The notes: generated by a model not told the origin, from the letters alone. Positions 8,480 to 17,566 are shown, numbered from the stretch's first letter. The stretch: 32,470 bases of DNA from Pedobacter sp. N36a (GCF_014472395.1 NZ_JACSZW010000018.1:1-32470), one strand, 5' to 3'. Numbers and translations: made by a program.

Positions 8480-8490
8480 GCCTCTAAATC
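8465..8490. terminator. Perfect 26-bp palindrome shared by two converging gene ends
   Basis: An uninterrupted 26-bp palindrome centred on CTTAAG. It contains the TAA of the mutase gene (8477-8479) and reaches into the TGA of the LacI-type gene (8489-8491). Four more bases on each side (8461-8464, 8494-8497) can pair across a 3-base bulge. The ends are AT-rich but lack long T runs, so it is a compact bidirectional hairpin, probably a terminator. Confidence 0.7.
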
Positions 8491-9502
8491 ATCTTTCTAT
8501 AAATTTAGTAGGTAATATCACCTTACTTCTTTCAGTTTGGGGTAATGATCTATCCGCAGAAAGTTCCTGGAGAATAATGTCAATAATCTTTTCAGCGATT
8601 TGTTCTATGGGTTGATCAACCACACTGATAGGAGGTGTATGGATCTTGAAAACATCCTGATCATCATAAGCAACAATCATAAAACCATCATCAATAGGTT
8701 TCTTAATCTTCTTTAGGAAAAACAAACCTCTTACTGCAAGGTAGTTGGTAGAGAAAAATACGGCGTCAATTTTAGGGTTTTCTTCAAACAAAGCCTTTAA
8801 ACGCTCATTGGTATCTTCTTCTGTGCTATCGAAAGGAATTCTGACCAAGGTTTGCTCATTTACAGGAATGCCATGGTCTTTCAATGCCTGCTCATATCCT
8901 AAATAACGATTATTGATCTGATCAACATCCACATCTACGGTTACGAAAGCAATGTTCTTTCTTCCTTTCTTGATCAGAAATTCCGCGGCAGAATAACCAC
9001 CTTTAAAGTTGTCTACAACCACGTAATTCACATCAAGATCCGAAAGATTTCTATCGAAAATGACTACCGGTATCTTATCTTCCAATAACTGTTTGATGTC
9101 CTCTTCAATCCCGGGAACCGGTGCTATGATATAAGCATCCACCTTTCTTGATTTAAACATCTCAATTAAGTCCCTTGCTTTTGCCGGATCATTCTCTGTA
9201 CTGGAATAGGTGATTTTATAGCCTTTTTTATAGGCTTTATCTTCGATAAGTCTGGCTATAGCCGAGAAAAATGGATTGGAAATATCTTCTACAATCAAAC
9301 CGATAGTTTTGGTATTCCCTGTCCGCAGACTTCTTGCGATCTGATTTGGTTTAAAGCCCAGCTCAACAATGATCCCTTCTACGCGCTTGATCACCTCCTT
9401 GCTGATGCGCATCTTTTCGGCTTTGCCATTTAAGATAAAGGAGACTGTGGTGATGGATACTTCTGCTTTTTTTGCAATATCCTTAATAGATGGAGGTTTC
9501 AT
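8489..9502 (-). CDS. LacI/GalR-family transcriptional regulator
   Basis: A 337-residue regulator. The N-terminal helix-turn-helix, SIKDIAKKAEVSITTVSFIL (residues 5-24), and the hinge helix region around ARSLRTGNTKTIG are standard LacI family; the remainder is the periplasmic-binding-protein-like sensor domain (NPFFSAIARLIEDKAYK onward; DAVFFSTNYLAVRG; MIVAYDDQDVF). Such proteins bind a sugar or nucleoside and control catabolic genes through short palindromes with a central CG. It is third in a minus-strand run after a histidine kinase and a response regulator (31-base gap). The effector is unknown. Candidate operators are in the window at 107, 6702, 22275 and 22429. Confidence 0.9.
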   Translation of the reverse strand: MKPPSIKDIAKKAEVSITTVSFILNGKAEKMRISKEVIKRVEGIIVELGFKPNQIARSLRTGNTKTIGLIVEDISNPFFSAIARLIEDKAYKKGYKITYSSTENDPAKARDLIEMFKSRKVDAYIIAPVPGIEEDIKQLLEDKIPVVIFDRNLSDLDVNYVVVDNFKGGYSAAEFLIKKGRKNIAFVTVDVDVDQINNRYLGYEQALKDHGIPVNEQTLVRIPFDSTEEDTNERLKALFEENPKIDAVFFSTNYLAVRGLFFLKKIKKPIDDGFMIVAYDDQDVFKIHTPPISVVDQPIEQIAEKIIDIILQELSADRSLPQTERSKVILPTKFIER

Positions 9503-9533
9503 TCGTAATATAATTTACAGGCAATCTAGAGAA

Positions 9534-9971
9534 TTAATTGTTAATCTCCTCAAAATATTTACCTGCAATTTTAACAAAGGCGTCTTCATTTAAAGGTTTA
9601 TGTAAGTAATTCCTAATTTCTTCATTGGCGGAAGCCATCAATTCGTCGTCAGGATTCAAAGAAGTAGTCAGCATCACGACGATCGTTTTCGATTTATGCG
9701 CGACATCTATTTTCCGATATTCTTCCATAAAATCCCAGCCACTCATACCAGGCATATTGATGTCTAGAAAGATTATACCAGGCCTCAGCATATCCACATC
9801 ATTCTCATATATCCCTGAAAAGGTCAAATAATCAAGCGCTTCCCTCGCTGAGGTAATCGCCTTAATATCTACTTCAATATTGGTATTCTGAACTATTTTT
9901 CGATGGATATAATTAGTAGGAATGTCATCATCAACAAGTAACACACAATTAAGACCCTTAAATTTTTTCAT
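9534..9971 (-). CDS. Single-domain response regulator
   Basis: A 145-residue CheY-like receiver with no output domain. The acidic pocket is DDD near residues 14-16, the phosphoacceptor is D70 in IIFLDINMPGMSGWDF, the switch Thr is in VVMLTTS (T102) and the conserved Lys is K125 in YLHKP. It starts 3 bases after the histidine kinase stop, so the two are almost certainly translated from one message and form a pair. With no DNA-binding domain it must act by protein contact or in a phosphorelay. The type is common next to PAS kinases in Bacteroidota. Confidence 0.9.
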   Translation of the reverse strand: MKKFKGLNCVLLVDDDIPTNYIHRKIVQNTNIEVDIKAITSAREALDYLTFSGIYENDVDMLRPGIIFLDINMPGMSGWDFMEEYRKIDVAHKSKTIVVMLTTSLNPDDELMASANEEIRNYLHKPLNEDAFVKIAGKYFEEINN

Positions 9972-9974
9972 CCT

Positions 9975-11096
9975 TTATTTATCATTTTTAAGGCTAAAAC
10001 AAAACGTACTACCTTCATTCAAGGCAGATTTTACAAAAATTTCCCCACCATGGAGTTCCACAATCTTTTTACAGTGCGAAAGTCCAATTCCATGGCCTGG
10101 GTAAGCTTCCTTACTATTTAAACGCTGAAAAATTAAAAAGATCTTATCCTTATACCGCTCCTCTATCCCGATTCCATTGTCTTTAAACTCGAAGTTCCAA
10201 TGCTGATCTTCATAAGCAGCGGTCACCTGAATTTTCAATATACCTTCTTTTTTTCTGAATTTTAATGCATTGCTGAATAAACGCCTGAAAAGTTGCTTAA
10301 GCGCCTTTTCATAAGCAGGAACACGCGGTAAATTGTCATAACTGACTTCCAGATTTTCACAGTCGACCTCCAGCCTAAGCGCTCCTATTTCTTCTGAAAA
10401 CTCCTCCTGCAAGGTGGCCATTAAATCATTGCAATCCACCAATTCCTTTGCCTCATGAGTCCCTAAACGAGCATAATCTAATACCCCTTTGATCAGGTGT
10501 TTCATTTTCTCTGTGGATTCCGCAATGTAATCCAGATATAAGGAACCGTTTTCATCAAACTGCTCCCCGTATTCCTTTTTCAATAAACCGACAAAGTTTT
10601 TGACGGTCAGCAAAGGCTCTTGCAAATCATGAGAGGCAATATAAACGAACTGTTCCAGTTCTTTATTTCTAAATTCCAGCACCCTTGCGTATTCCTTTAA
10701 TGCTTTTTCAGCATTCAGCTTATCAGTCAGGTCTCTGGTAAATTTAGAAAAGCCAATCACCTCATTCTCCTCATCATAAACTGCGGTAATGGTAACATGT
10801 GCCCAGAATTGCTCCCCATTCTTCTTGATGCGCCAACCCCGATGATGCGCTTTACCATTCAGTACCGCCTCTTCCAGCAAATGGTCAGGGATTTTATTGG
10901 CCTGAGCTTCTTCGGTATAAAATGACCTGAAATCCATTCCCAACATCTCTTCAGCAGTATATCCTTTGATCAACTCCGATCCTTTATTCCAGCTCCTGAC
11001 GAACCCATGCTGATCAAGAAATAAAATCGCATAGTCCTCGATTTCCCCCAACATTTTTAAAAGTAAGGGTTGAGGTTGACTCAAATTGTTCTGCAT
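9975..11096 (-). CDS. PAS-domain sensor histidine kinase
   Basis: A 373-residue kinase from the ATG at 11096 (the open frame runs nine codons further to a TTG at 11123, not favoured). It has no membrane segment, so is cytosolic. A PAS domain (about residues 15-125, with the PAC tail FWAHVTITAVYDEENEVIGF) is followed by a HisKA domain with the phosphoacceptor in ASHDLQEPL (H156), and a HATPase_c domain with the N-box Asn (N276), the DNGIGI box (from D306) and the GHGIGL box (334-339). The ASHDLQEP form is typical of phytochrome-like and PAS soluble kinases. It is paired with the response regulator immediately downstream. The PAS ligand is unknown. Confidence 0.9.
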   Translation of the reverse strand: MQNNLSQPQPLLLKMLGEIEDYAILFLDQHGFVRSWNKGSELIKGYTAEEMLGMDFRSFYTEEAQANKIPDHLLEEAVLNGKAHHRGWRIKKNGEQFWAHVTITAVYDEENEVIGFSKFTRDLTDKLNAEKALKEYARVLEFRNKELEQFVYIASHDLQEPLLTVKNFVGLLKKEYGEQFDENGSLYLDYIAESTEKMKHLIKGVLDYARLGTHEAKELVDCNDLMATLQEEFSEEIGALRLEVDCENLEVSYDNLPRVPAYEKALKQLFRRLFSNALKFRKKEGILKIQVTAAYEDQHWNFEFKDNGIGIEERYKDKIFLIFQRLNSKEAYPGHGIGLSHCKKIVELHGGEIFVKSALNEGSTFCFSLKNDK

Positions 11097-11246
11097 GGAA
11101 AAGGTAGTAGTTTTCCAAAACAATATTCAAAAGTCAAGCCATGCTAAAACTACCCGTATAAACACCTATAGGATTCAATTTTTTGCAGAAATGAGAAAAA
11201 TTATTGTCCTTCTTTTTTCCCAAAGAGGGAATTGGGGAACTCAAAG

Positions 11247-12497
11247 TTAATTCCTTATTTGTCCATCCCCCTTAACGATCCACTTTTCGGTGACCAATTT
11301 TTCCAATGCAAAAGGTCCTCTGGCATGAAGCTTCTGCGTCGAAATTCCTATTTCCGCACCCAATCCGAACATCTGTCCATCAGTAAAGCGCGTAGAAGCA
11401 TTCCAGTAAACTACAGCCGCATCTACCTCTTCCAAAAACTGTTCCGCTTCTGCCGCATTTTCCGTGACAATCGCTTCAGAATGCTTCGAAGAATATTCGG
11501 AGATATGGGCTAAAGCCTCTTGTATATTTTCCAGGACCTTAACAGAACACTTATAATCAAGAAATTCTCTTCCGAAATCTTCAATGGTAGCGGGTACCAA
11601 ATTCGGGTAATTCAGCTCCTTCAAAAGTTTATAAGCATGGTCATCGGCAAAGATTTCTACCTGATGATCAGCCAGTAAGGGGCCTAACAGCGCTAAAAAG
11701 TCAGCAGCAACCCTTTGATCCACCAATACAGTATCCAATGCATTGCAGACAGAAGGACGGGAAACCTTGGCATTCTGAACAATTTCAGCCGCTGTAAGCA
11801 GCTTTGCAGAGGCAGCAACATAAGTATGGCACACCCCTGCTCCGGTCTCAATAACCGGTACTAGGGCGTTTTTACGCACAAAAGAAATCAGCTCATTGGA
11901 ACCACGTGGAATAATGACATCAATATATTTTTCTGCCTTAAGGATTTCCAGGATATATTTCCTGTCCGCTGGCAATTGCTGCACAATATTTTTATCTAAC
12001 CCTAATTCCAGTAAAACTCCCTGAATTAAGAAAACTAAAAAGAGATTGGTATGAAAAGCATCCTGTCCGCCGCGAAGCAAACAAACATTTCCCGATCTGA
12101 TGCATAAAGAAGCCACATCAATGGTTACATTGGGCCTGGACTCATAAATGACACCCACTACGCCTAAGGCTACTGTTTTCTTTTGAATCAGCAAACCATT
12201 CTCCATTTGTTTACTGGAAATCAATTGATTGGTCGGATCTGCTAATCCCGCAACATCCTTTAAACTATTAGCCAGGCCTGAAATCCGATCGGCATTTAAG
12301 AATAACCGATCCTTTTTAGGATCGGCATCTGACATTTTAACCAAATCTTTTAAGTTTTCTTCGATAATCTGAGTAGAATTATCCAAAATTACCGCTGCCA
12401 AACGATGGAGCAACATCTGCTTTCCTTCATCACTTAAAGAAGCGATGGAATTCCTGGCTTTCTTAGCATTGATTAACTGATTTTGTATAGCTTCCAT
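11247..12497 (-). CDS. proA: Glutamate-5-semialdehyde dehydrogenase (gamma-glutamyl phosphate reductase)
   Basis: ProA, 416 residues, the NADPH enzyme that reduces gamma-glutamyl phosphate to glutamate semialdehyde, the second step of proline synthesis. The aldehyde-dehydrogenase-fold signatures are GVVGVIYESRPNVT (112-125), IRSGNVCLLRGG (133-144), IPRGSNELI (197-204) and the catalytic Cys in RPSVCNALDTVL (C251). Length is standard. It begins 6 bases after the proB stop, so the two form an operon; substrate transfer between the unstable intermediate's two enzymes fits this. The 150-base gap downstream shows only a 5-bp hairpin (11217-11231) without a T run. Confidence 0.95.
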   Translation of the reverse strand: MEAIQNQLINAKKARNSIASLSDEGKQMLLHRLAAVILDNSTQIIEENLKDLVKMSDADPKKDRLFLNADRISGLANSLKDVAGLADPTNQLISSKQMENGLLIQKKTVALGVVGVIYESRPNVTIDVASLCIRSGNVCLLRGGQDAFHTNLFLVFLIQGVLLELGLDKNIVQQLPADRKYILEILKAEKYIDVIIPRGSNELISFVRKNALVPVIETGAGVCHTYVAASAKLLTAAEIVQNAKVSRPSVCNALDTVLVDQRVAADFLALLGPLLADHQVEIFADDHAYKLLKELNYPNLVPATIEDFGREFLDYKCSVKVLENIQEALAHISEYSSKHSEAIVTENAAEAEQFLEEVDAAVVYWNASTRFTDGQMFGLGAEIGISTQKLHARGPFALEKLVTEKWIVKGDGQIRN

Positions 12498-12503
12498 GTT
12501 TGT

Positions 12504-13538
12504 TTATAAGATAACGATGTCACTGGCGTTGGCAATTTCCAGATTGTGTTGTTTTAAATTACTTTCAATAGTTTCGGAGGAAGCTTTAGCCCTTGCAACG
12601 CCAACGATGTTCATTTGAGCATCAACCAGCTCGAATATCTCTCCATTTGCAAAGGGAGCGATCACAGCAGTCACACCTACAGCTAATAAACTTTTACGTG
12701 CTCTAATCGCTTCACAAGCACCCTCATCCACCATTAACCTGCCGGTTACCAGACTTCCACTGGCCAGCCATTTATTTCTTGCAGGTATAGCGCAATTTTT
12801 AGGCGCACATACAGTACCTGTTTTCTCTGCTACTGCATCCAGAATCCCATTTGGGGTTCTAATTCCAAATATGACCACTTTAATCCCCATGGAAGAGGCC
12901 AAATGGGCAAAAGTAAGCTTGGACACCATCCCTCCCAATCCAAGATCAGAATTTTTCTTATCAGCAAGAGAAAACACCTCGTTATTGATGGAATCTATTT
13001 TCTCCACTACTTTTCCGTCTTTATCCAATACACCAGGAACGGAAGTCCCCAGCAAGATCAGAGATGCGCCAAAGCCTACGCCCAGCAGGGTGGCCAACTC
13101 ATCATTATCAGAAAATCTCAATTCCAGATCACTCACTACATCATTTTCATTTGCAATTGGAATGACCCCATTTTTCCATAGCTCTTCATAGGTTTCTTTG
13201 AGTTGTAAAAACTGTGTTCTATTAGAGAAATGACGACGCTCACAAAGACTCTGAGCCATCTGAATACCATAGGGGTAAAAATGTTTTGAATAGGTATTTA
13301 ACAATATGGGGTTCCCGATAGCCGCAGCAGCTTTCCTTTCGGAGATTTTCCCTTTGTAGTTCTTAATGTATTGCTTTCCCGCAGCCACAGCACCGGAAGA
13401 AACCAGAATCAATCTGTGTCCCTTCGCCAGTTGGGCAACCTGTGCTGCAACATCAGCAATCACACCCTCATCCAACTCCCCTTTTGGAGTAGTAATGGAG
13501 GCAGTACCTAATTTCAAAACAAGTATCGGCTTATTCAT
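12504..13538 (-). CDS. proB: Glutamate 5-kinase
   Basis: ProB, 344 residues, which phosphorylates glutamate at the gamma-carboxyl in the first, feedback-controlled step of proline synthesis. The amino-acid-kinase domain opens VLKLGTASIT and has LVSSGAVAAG, NENDVVSDLELRFSDNDELA and GLGGMVSKLTFA. The last 75 or so residues (RLMVDEGACEAIRARKSLL onward) form a PUA domain, as in the E. coli enzyme; proline inhibition acts on the kinase domain in known homologues. It is the first gene of proBA. The ATG at 13538 is clear. Confidence 0.95.
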   Translation of the reverse strand: MNKPILVLKLGTASITTPKGELDEGVIADVAAQVAQLAKGHRLILVSSGAVAAGKQYIKNYKGKISERKAAAAIGNPILLNTYSKHFYPYGIQMAQSLCERRHFSNRTQFLQLKETYEELWKNGVIPIANENDVVSDLELRFSDNDELATLLGVGFGASLILLGTSVPGVLDKDGKVVEKIDSINNEVFSLADKKNSDLGLGGMVSKLTFAHLASSMGIKVVIFGIRTPNGILDAVAEKTGTVCAPKNCAIPARNKWLASGSLVTGRLMVDEGACEAIRARKSLLAVGVTAVIAPFANGEIFELVDAQMNIVGVARAKASSETIESNLKQHNLEIANASDIVIL

Positions 13539-13657
13539 TTCTATTGAATTTGATGTTGAAAGTCCTAAAATAGAAATTTTACCTTATTTTTCTCATCAAA
13601 CACTTTATTTTCAGTCGGTTTAACGCGGATATTTCAAAATAAAACCGATTGAAACTA

Positions 13658-13698
13658 AAAAACTGCTGAAAGTAATCCAATTACTTTCAGCAGTTTTT
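13658..13698 (-). terminator. Terminator downstream of the OsmC-like gene
   Basis: Perfect 19-bp arms (13658-13676 and 13680-13698) around a 3-base loop, with A/T-run ends on both sides. It lies 28 bases past the OsmC-like stop and about 120 bases upstream of proB on the same strand, so it separates the two units. Confidence 0.9.
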
Positions 13699-13725
13699 GC
13701 TTTTATAGGACAGACAGCCACATTA

Positions 13726-14139
13726 TCAAGATACTAAGCTCGCATCCAAAGTAATTTCCAAATTGTAAGCTTTACTTACCGGGCAATTTGCTTTTGCTCC
13801 CTTTGCAATTTCCTGAAACTGTTCTTCAGTTATCCCAGGAACTCTTGCTTTTAAAACTAAATGAGAGCTCGAGATCACACCATTGTCTAGCGAAATCGTA
13901 GCCTTAGTTTCTAAATTCTCAGACTTAAAACCTGCTTCTGTTAAGTCAAGACTTAATTTCATCGTAAAACAGCCTGCATGTGCCGCCGCCATCAGCTCTT
14001 CCGGATTCGTACCAATTCCATCGGCAAATCTGCTGTTAAAAGAGTACTGCGTCTGATCTAATACTTTGCTATCTGTGCTCAGGTGACCAGCACCTGCTTT
14101 GATTGTGCCACTCCAAACGGCTGTTGCATTACGTTTCAT
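13726..14139 (-). CDS. OsmC/Ohr-family peroxiredoxin
   Basis: A 137-residue OsmC-fold protein. The family uses two cysteines to reduce organic hydroperoxides. Both are in place: C57 in NPEELMAAAHAGC and C119 in AKANCPVSKAYN, along with the conserved Glu (E48). It belongs to the OsmC rather than the Ohr subgroup by the NPEELMAAAHAGCF segment. Single-gene unit: it is divergent from the acetyltransferase gene and followed by a strong terminator. I could not find a clear TAnnTTTG box in the 175-base divergent gap. Confidence 0.9.
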   Translation of the reverse strand: MKRNATAVWSGTIKAGAGHLSTDSKVLDQTQYSFNSRFADGIGTNPEELMAAAHAGCFTMKLSLDLTEAGFKSENLETKATISLDNGVISSSHLVLKARVPGITEEQFQEIAKGAKANCPVSKAYNLEITLDASLVS

Positions 14140-14314
14140 AGTTTATTGTTTTATGGGGTTTGTAAGTTTAAATCATTTAGTTGCTATGGAATTTATCCAT
14201 TTAACCTGGCTTTCAATTGTACTTCTGTAATCTGTGTGGGTAAAATAATTAGATCTGTACCCATTGCGGTTAGAATAAAATTACGACTTTTAGGGTTAAT
14301 TCAATTTAAGTAAA

Positions 14315-14836
14315 ATGTTAAAAGACGTTACCATTATTCCTTCCAACCCAAACGATATTGATCGCATTTTTGAACTTTACGATAATGCAATCGCTTATCA
14401 AAAGACTGTATTCAAGAAACACTGGCAAGGATTTGAACGCAGTTTAATTGAAAGAGAGATTCAGGAAGGCAGACAATGGAAAATCATCATCGAGGGACAA
14501 ACCGCCTGCATTTTTGCCATCGACTTTAACGATCCGCTCATCTGGAAAGAAAAAGATGCTGATCCTTCCATCTATATCCACCGCATCGTGACGAATCCAG
14601 CATTCAGAGGTTCTCATTTTGTGAACATCATCATCGAATGGGCCAAAGAGTATGGTGCCAAAAAGGGAAAGAAATACATCAGGTTAGATACCTGGGGTGA
14701 TAATCCGAAACTCATCGCTTATTACGAAAGATGCGGGTTCAATTACCTGGGAAACATTGTTCCAGAAGCCTCAAAAATATTGCCTAAGCATTATGAGAAT
14801 ATTGTATTGGCCATATTTGAAATCGAGATTGATTGA
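14315..14836 (+). CDS. GNAT-family N-acetyltransferase
   Basis: A 173-residue acetyltransferase. The acetyl-CoA-binding motif A region is IYIHRIVTNPAFRGSHFV (the pyrophosphate loop FRGSHF departs from the usual RxxGxG/A), then a helix IIEWAKEYGAKKGKKYIRLDT and the motif B segment AYYERCGFNYLG. The N-terminal 60 residues form the substrate-binding part. Substrate is not predictable. ATG at 14315, transcribed away from the OsmC-like gene. Confidence 0.85.
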   Translation: MLKDVTIIPSNPNDIDRIFELYDNAIAYQKTVFKKHWQGFERSLIEREIQEGRQWKIIIEGQTACIFAIDFNDPLIWKEKDADPSIYIHRIVTNPAFRGSHFVNIIIEWAKEYGAKKGKKYIRLDTWGDNPKLIAYYERCGFNYLGNIVPEASKILPKHYENIVLAIFEIEID

Positions 14837-14988
14837 TCCCGAAAGAATCTTTCTGCCATTATGCGGATCAATCACCTAAAAATAAGTGCCAACTGGCAGC
14901 TGAGTTCCTCCTTCCAGCACTGTCATCTGCTGACTTTTCTCTACCACTCATCCATTGTCCGAGGCAAAAATCCCCCATAATCAACAGT
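14837..14988 (-). pseudogene. Possible decayed coding remnant
   Basis: This gap has no intact gene. On the minus strand one frame reads VVEKSQQMTVLEGGTQLPVG then TYF, a stop (TAG), and VIDPHNGRKILSG, with another stop (TGA) before the start of this stretch. The composition is higher in G+C than the flanking spacers by eye. The strand, frame and protein family are uncertain; it may also be chance. Confidence 0.2.
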
Positions 14989-15016
14989 GGCTCTATCCTC
15001 GATCATGAATAGAGCC
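14989..15016 (-). terminator. Hairpin at the end of the AsmA-like gene
   Basis: Perfect 8-bp GC-containing arms (14989-14996 and 15009-15016); the right arm touches the stop codon. No good T run follows on the minus strand, so termination efficiency is doubtful. Confidence 0.4.
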
Positions 15017-17457
15017 TAATTATCTTTATTCCGGTTTTTATTCAGCTTGATTTTAATCTTGCCATCTTCCCCATCGGTTGCCAGTAAATGAAGTACAATC
15101 CCCTTCATTCTACGCTCCTGAATTTCCTTTTTATCAGTAATATCGGCGTCTTTTTTCGGATTCCTAAGCGGCACGTCTACCGCAATATTCGTCCCTTTCG
15201 ACATCGAGTATACTCCAGATACATCCATATTCAGGAGACTAGTATTGATCTGCATTGGGGCAATTGTAATCAACGGCCCACGAACATCAAACTTACCATT
15301 CAGGTTACTAAAGGTAATATTGTCCAGATCTCTAAAAGGAAAAGCAAATTTACCCACACTTTTTACCGGTTCAAATTGCAGTAATGCCCCTTTTTTTAAG
15401 TCAAATACAATATTACCGCCTAAGGAATTGGTCACCAGTCTCCCCTGATCCGTAATCAAACCGCCAATCGTAGACTTAGAAAAAAGAAAACCTTTCAAGT
15501 TTTTAGAAGTCAGCGTAGTCATACCGAAATTATCAAAAGAATAAAAGAAGTTTTTAATGTCTACGTTGCTTAAGGTCGTATTGACCAAAAAACGATTCAT
15601 ATTTCCTTTTTGGGAGATAGTCCCATTTACTTTCATCGCACCTCCGCCATGCTTCACAGAAATATTTTTCATGCCGATACCGGCTTCAGAAAGAAACAGA
15701 TCTGCGGTTACGTCCGTACCGATAAACTTATTATAATAGACCTTGGCTACCCTTAAATGCATATCTACCTTACTCTTCTCAAATAAATCATTCACATCTT
15801 CCGAGAAACTAGTATTTTTTGAAGACTTCTTCGCAGTTCTAGCTGGCTTTCTTGTTCCCAGGAAACCTATAAACTCTCCTAAATGTAACTGCGGACTTCT
15901 AATCTGCCAGTTCAACAAGATCTTCTCTGGATCATTATAATATAGATTCAGGAAATTACGAATCTGGCCATCCATCATGACGATACTTTTTCCACTCTGC
16001 AAACGAATATTCTTTATAAATAGATCATCCGTAGTAAAATTCAAGGACACCGCGGTATTCGTAAAATTCAACTTCCTTGGTACATAGCTGACATCCGCAT
16101 TTACTACGTCAATTACACCCGTCACCAATGGCTTATGGAGTTTAAAGTCAACAATATCAGCCTTGTAAGCCAGCCTCACTGTTGCTGTTCCTTTCCCAAA
16201 TCTTAGGGTTTCCGTTCCAATAGCTTTATTCAGCTTCGCAACCGCAAATTTCGACCTGAAAACCCCTGTAGCAATAGGTTTCTCCAAATCAAGAATCATC
16301 ATCGTATCAATTGAAAAAGGCATTTCTGTATAGGAACCTTTAAAGCCATACAATTTAATCGCAGAATTCGGATCAGTTAAGCCTTTCCCCTTTTCATAAT
16401 TATTCGTAAAAGTGCCTTTGAAATTACAGCTGTCAATGATGCCTCCTGGAGTTTTTAAAACATTGTCTTTTACAATCGCTGTCACATTAATTTCCGGATC
16501 ACCACCTGGCCCCATGTCCCCGTTTAGGATACAACTGGCATCTATTGGTGTTTTCAAATCAAACATCAACAGCTTCTCCGTAATATTAGGCGCCAGCAGA
16601 TTAGCCGCATCTTTCCATAGAATTGAAGGCGCTTTAATGTCAATCGTAAATACCGTATTCTCTTTTGAAGTGTCAAATTTGGCCCCAATAATAAAAGGAT
16701 CTTTCCCGATGTTCAATTGATTAGGCGCTACCAGGATCATCCCTGTATCTTCATCATAATTGATCTTAAAAGGACCTTCTAATACTTTGTCTTTGATAAA
16801 ACTCCCTCTTCTTGTATTAAAGGCCATGCTCTTTGCCAGCGTTTTCAGCTTTAAATTAGCCTCCCATCCTGAAAATGAATAGTCCATCTTTCCATCCAGA
16901 TCCGCTACTTCAAAATGAAACAATTTATGGCCCTTTCTATTGTCAACAATGAAATTCACATTATTTAAGCTGAATTGTTTCAGTTGCGCATCTGTACTCG
17001 TCTTAGTCGAATCCGGCTTTTTTTTATCCTTTTTCCTAAAAACAGCCGTATTACTGTAGCCGGATGTATCTGTGAACAGGTCTATTTTAGCATTGTTGAT
17101 GCCTATTTTCTTGATCTCAATAGTCCCTCTTAACAAGGCCATTGTATTTACAGAAACCTCAAAATCCTGTGCCTCTAATAAAGTATGTTGGTGTACTTTC
17201 CAAAGACTATCTTTTATCACCACATTTTTGAGGCTGATAGATACCCCTGGAAAGCCTTTAAAAAACGTAGGATCCATACTGCCAATGGTTAAAGATCCAT
17301 TGAGGTTTTTATTTAATTGTTCTGTTATTGTGGCCAGCAGAGTCTTTTTATTTGCATTAACATACAAACCGAGTCCAACAAAAACGAGAGCAACAAGAGC
17401 AACTAAACCAATAAATATTCTAAGTGTAATTTTAGACCAGCGAGGCATTTTTTCCAT
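15016..17457 (-). CDS. AsmA-family protein
   Basis: An 813-residue protein from the ATG at 17457 (the frame extends 15 codons to a TTG at 17502, which would put a hydrophilic leader in front of the signal anchor). It starts MEKMPRWSK, followed by one membrane helix, LRIFIGLVALVALVFVGLGL, then a long beta-rich periplasmic region. The early segment TLLATITEQLNKNLNGSLTI and the C-terminal half (repeating short VxGxI strands) match AsmA/AsmA-like proteins, an inner-membrane-anchored bridge-like family implicated in lipid transport to the outer membrane. It is a single-gene unit on the minus strand. Its partners are not visible here. Confidence 0.8.
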   Translation of the reverse strand: MEKMPRWSKITLRIFIGLVALVALVFVGLGLYVNANKKTLLATITEQLNKNLNGSLTIGSMDPTFFKGFPGVSISLKNVVIKDSLWKVHQHTLLEAQDFEVSVNTMALLRGTIEIKKIGINNAKIDLFTDTSGYSNTAVFRKKDKKKPDSTKTSTDAQLKQFSLNNVNFIVDNRKGHKLFHFEVADLDGKMDYSFSGWEANLKLKTLAKSMAFNTRRGSFIKDKVLEGPFKINYDEDTGMILVAPNQLNIGKDPFIIGAKFDTSKENTVFTIDIKAPSILWKDAANLLAPNITEKLLMFDLKTPIDASCILNGDMGPGGDPEINVTAIVKDNVLKTPGGIIDSCNFKGTFTNNYEKGKGLTDPNSAIKLYGFKGSYTEMPFSIDTMMILDLEKPIATGVFRSKFAVAKLNKAIGTETLRFGKGTATVRLAYKADIVDFKLHKPLVTGVIDVVNADVSYVPRKLNFTNTAVSLNFTTDDLFIKNIRLQSGKSIVMMDGQIRNFLNLYYNDPEKILLNWQIRSPQLHLGEFIGFLGTRKPARTAKKSSKNTSFSEDVNDLFEKSKVDMHLRVAKVYYNKFIGTDVTADLFLSEAGIGMKNISVKHGGGAMKVNGTISQKGNMNRFLVNTTLSNVDIKNFFYSFDNFGMTTLTSKNLKGFLFSKSTIGGLITDQGRLVTNSLGGNIVFDLKKGALLQFEPVKSVGKFAFPFRDLDNITFSNLNGKFDVRGPLITIAPMQINTSLLNMDVSGVYSMSKGTNIAVDVPLRNPKKDADITDKKEIQERRMKGIVLHLLATDGEDGKIKIKLNKNRNKDN

Positions 17458-17538
17458 GTGTAGAAAGCTAACGTTTTCAACTATCAAATTGTTTGGCACC
17501 AAACTGGTTTGCAGGACAATTACTACAATTTATAAAAA

Positions 17539-17566
17539 AACCCGGTAAGTCTAAACTTACCGGGTT
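17539..17566 (-). terminator. Terminator of the alcohol dehydrogenase gene
   Basis: Perfect 12-bp arms (17539-17550 and 17555-17566) around a 4-base loop; on the minus strand a run of T follows. It lies 20 bases past the alcohol dehydrogenase stop and upstream of the AsmA-like gene. Confidence 0.9.

Noticed and set aside
11097..11123. TTG start extending the histidine kinase by nine residues
   Set aside because: The extension is not part of any domain; the ATG at 11096 is preferred.
11217..11231. 5-bp hairpin downstream of proA as a terminator
   Set aside because: Short arms and an A run, not a T run, follow on the minus strand.
17458..17502. TTG start extending the AsmA-like protein by 15 residues
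   Set aside because: It would place a hydrophilic leader before the membrane anchor; the ATG at 17457 gives the typical basic start followed directly by the helix.
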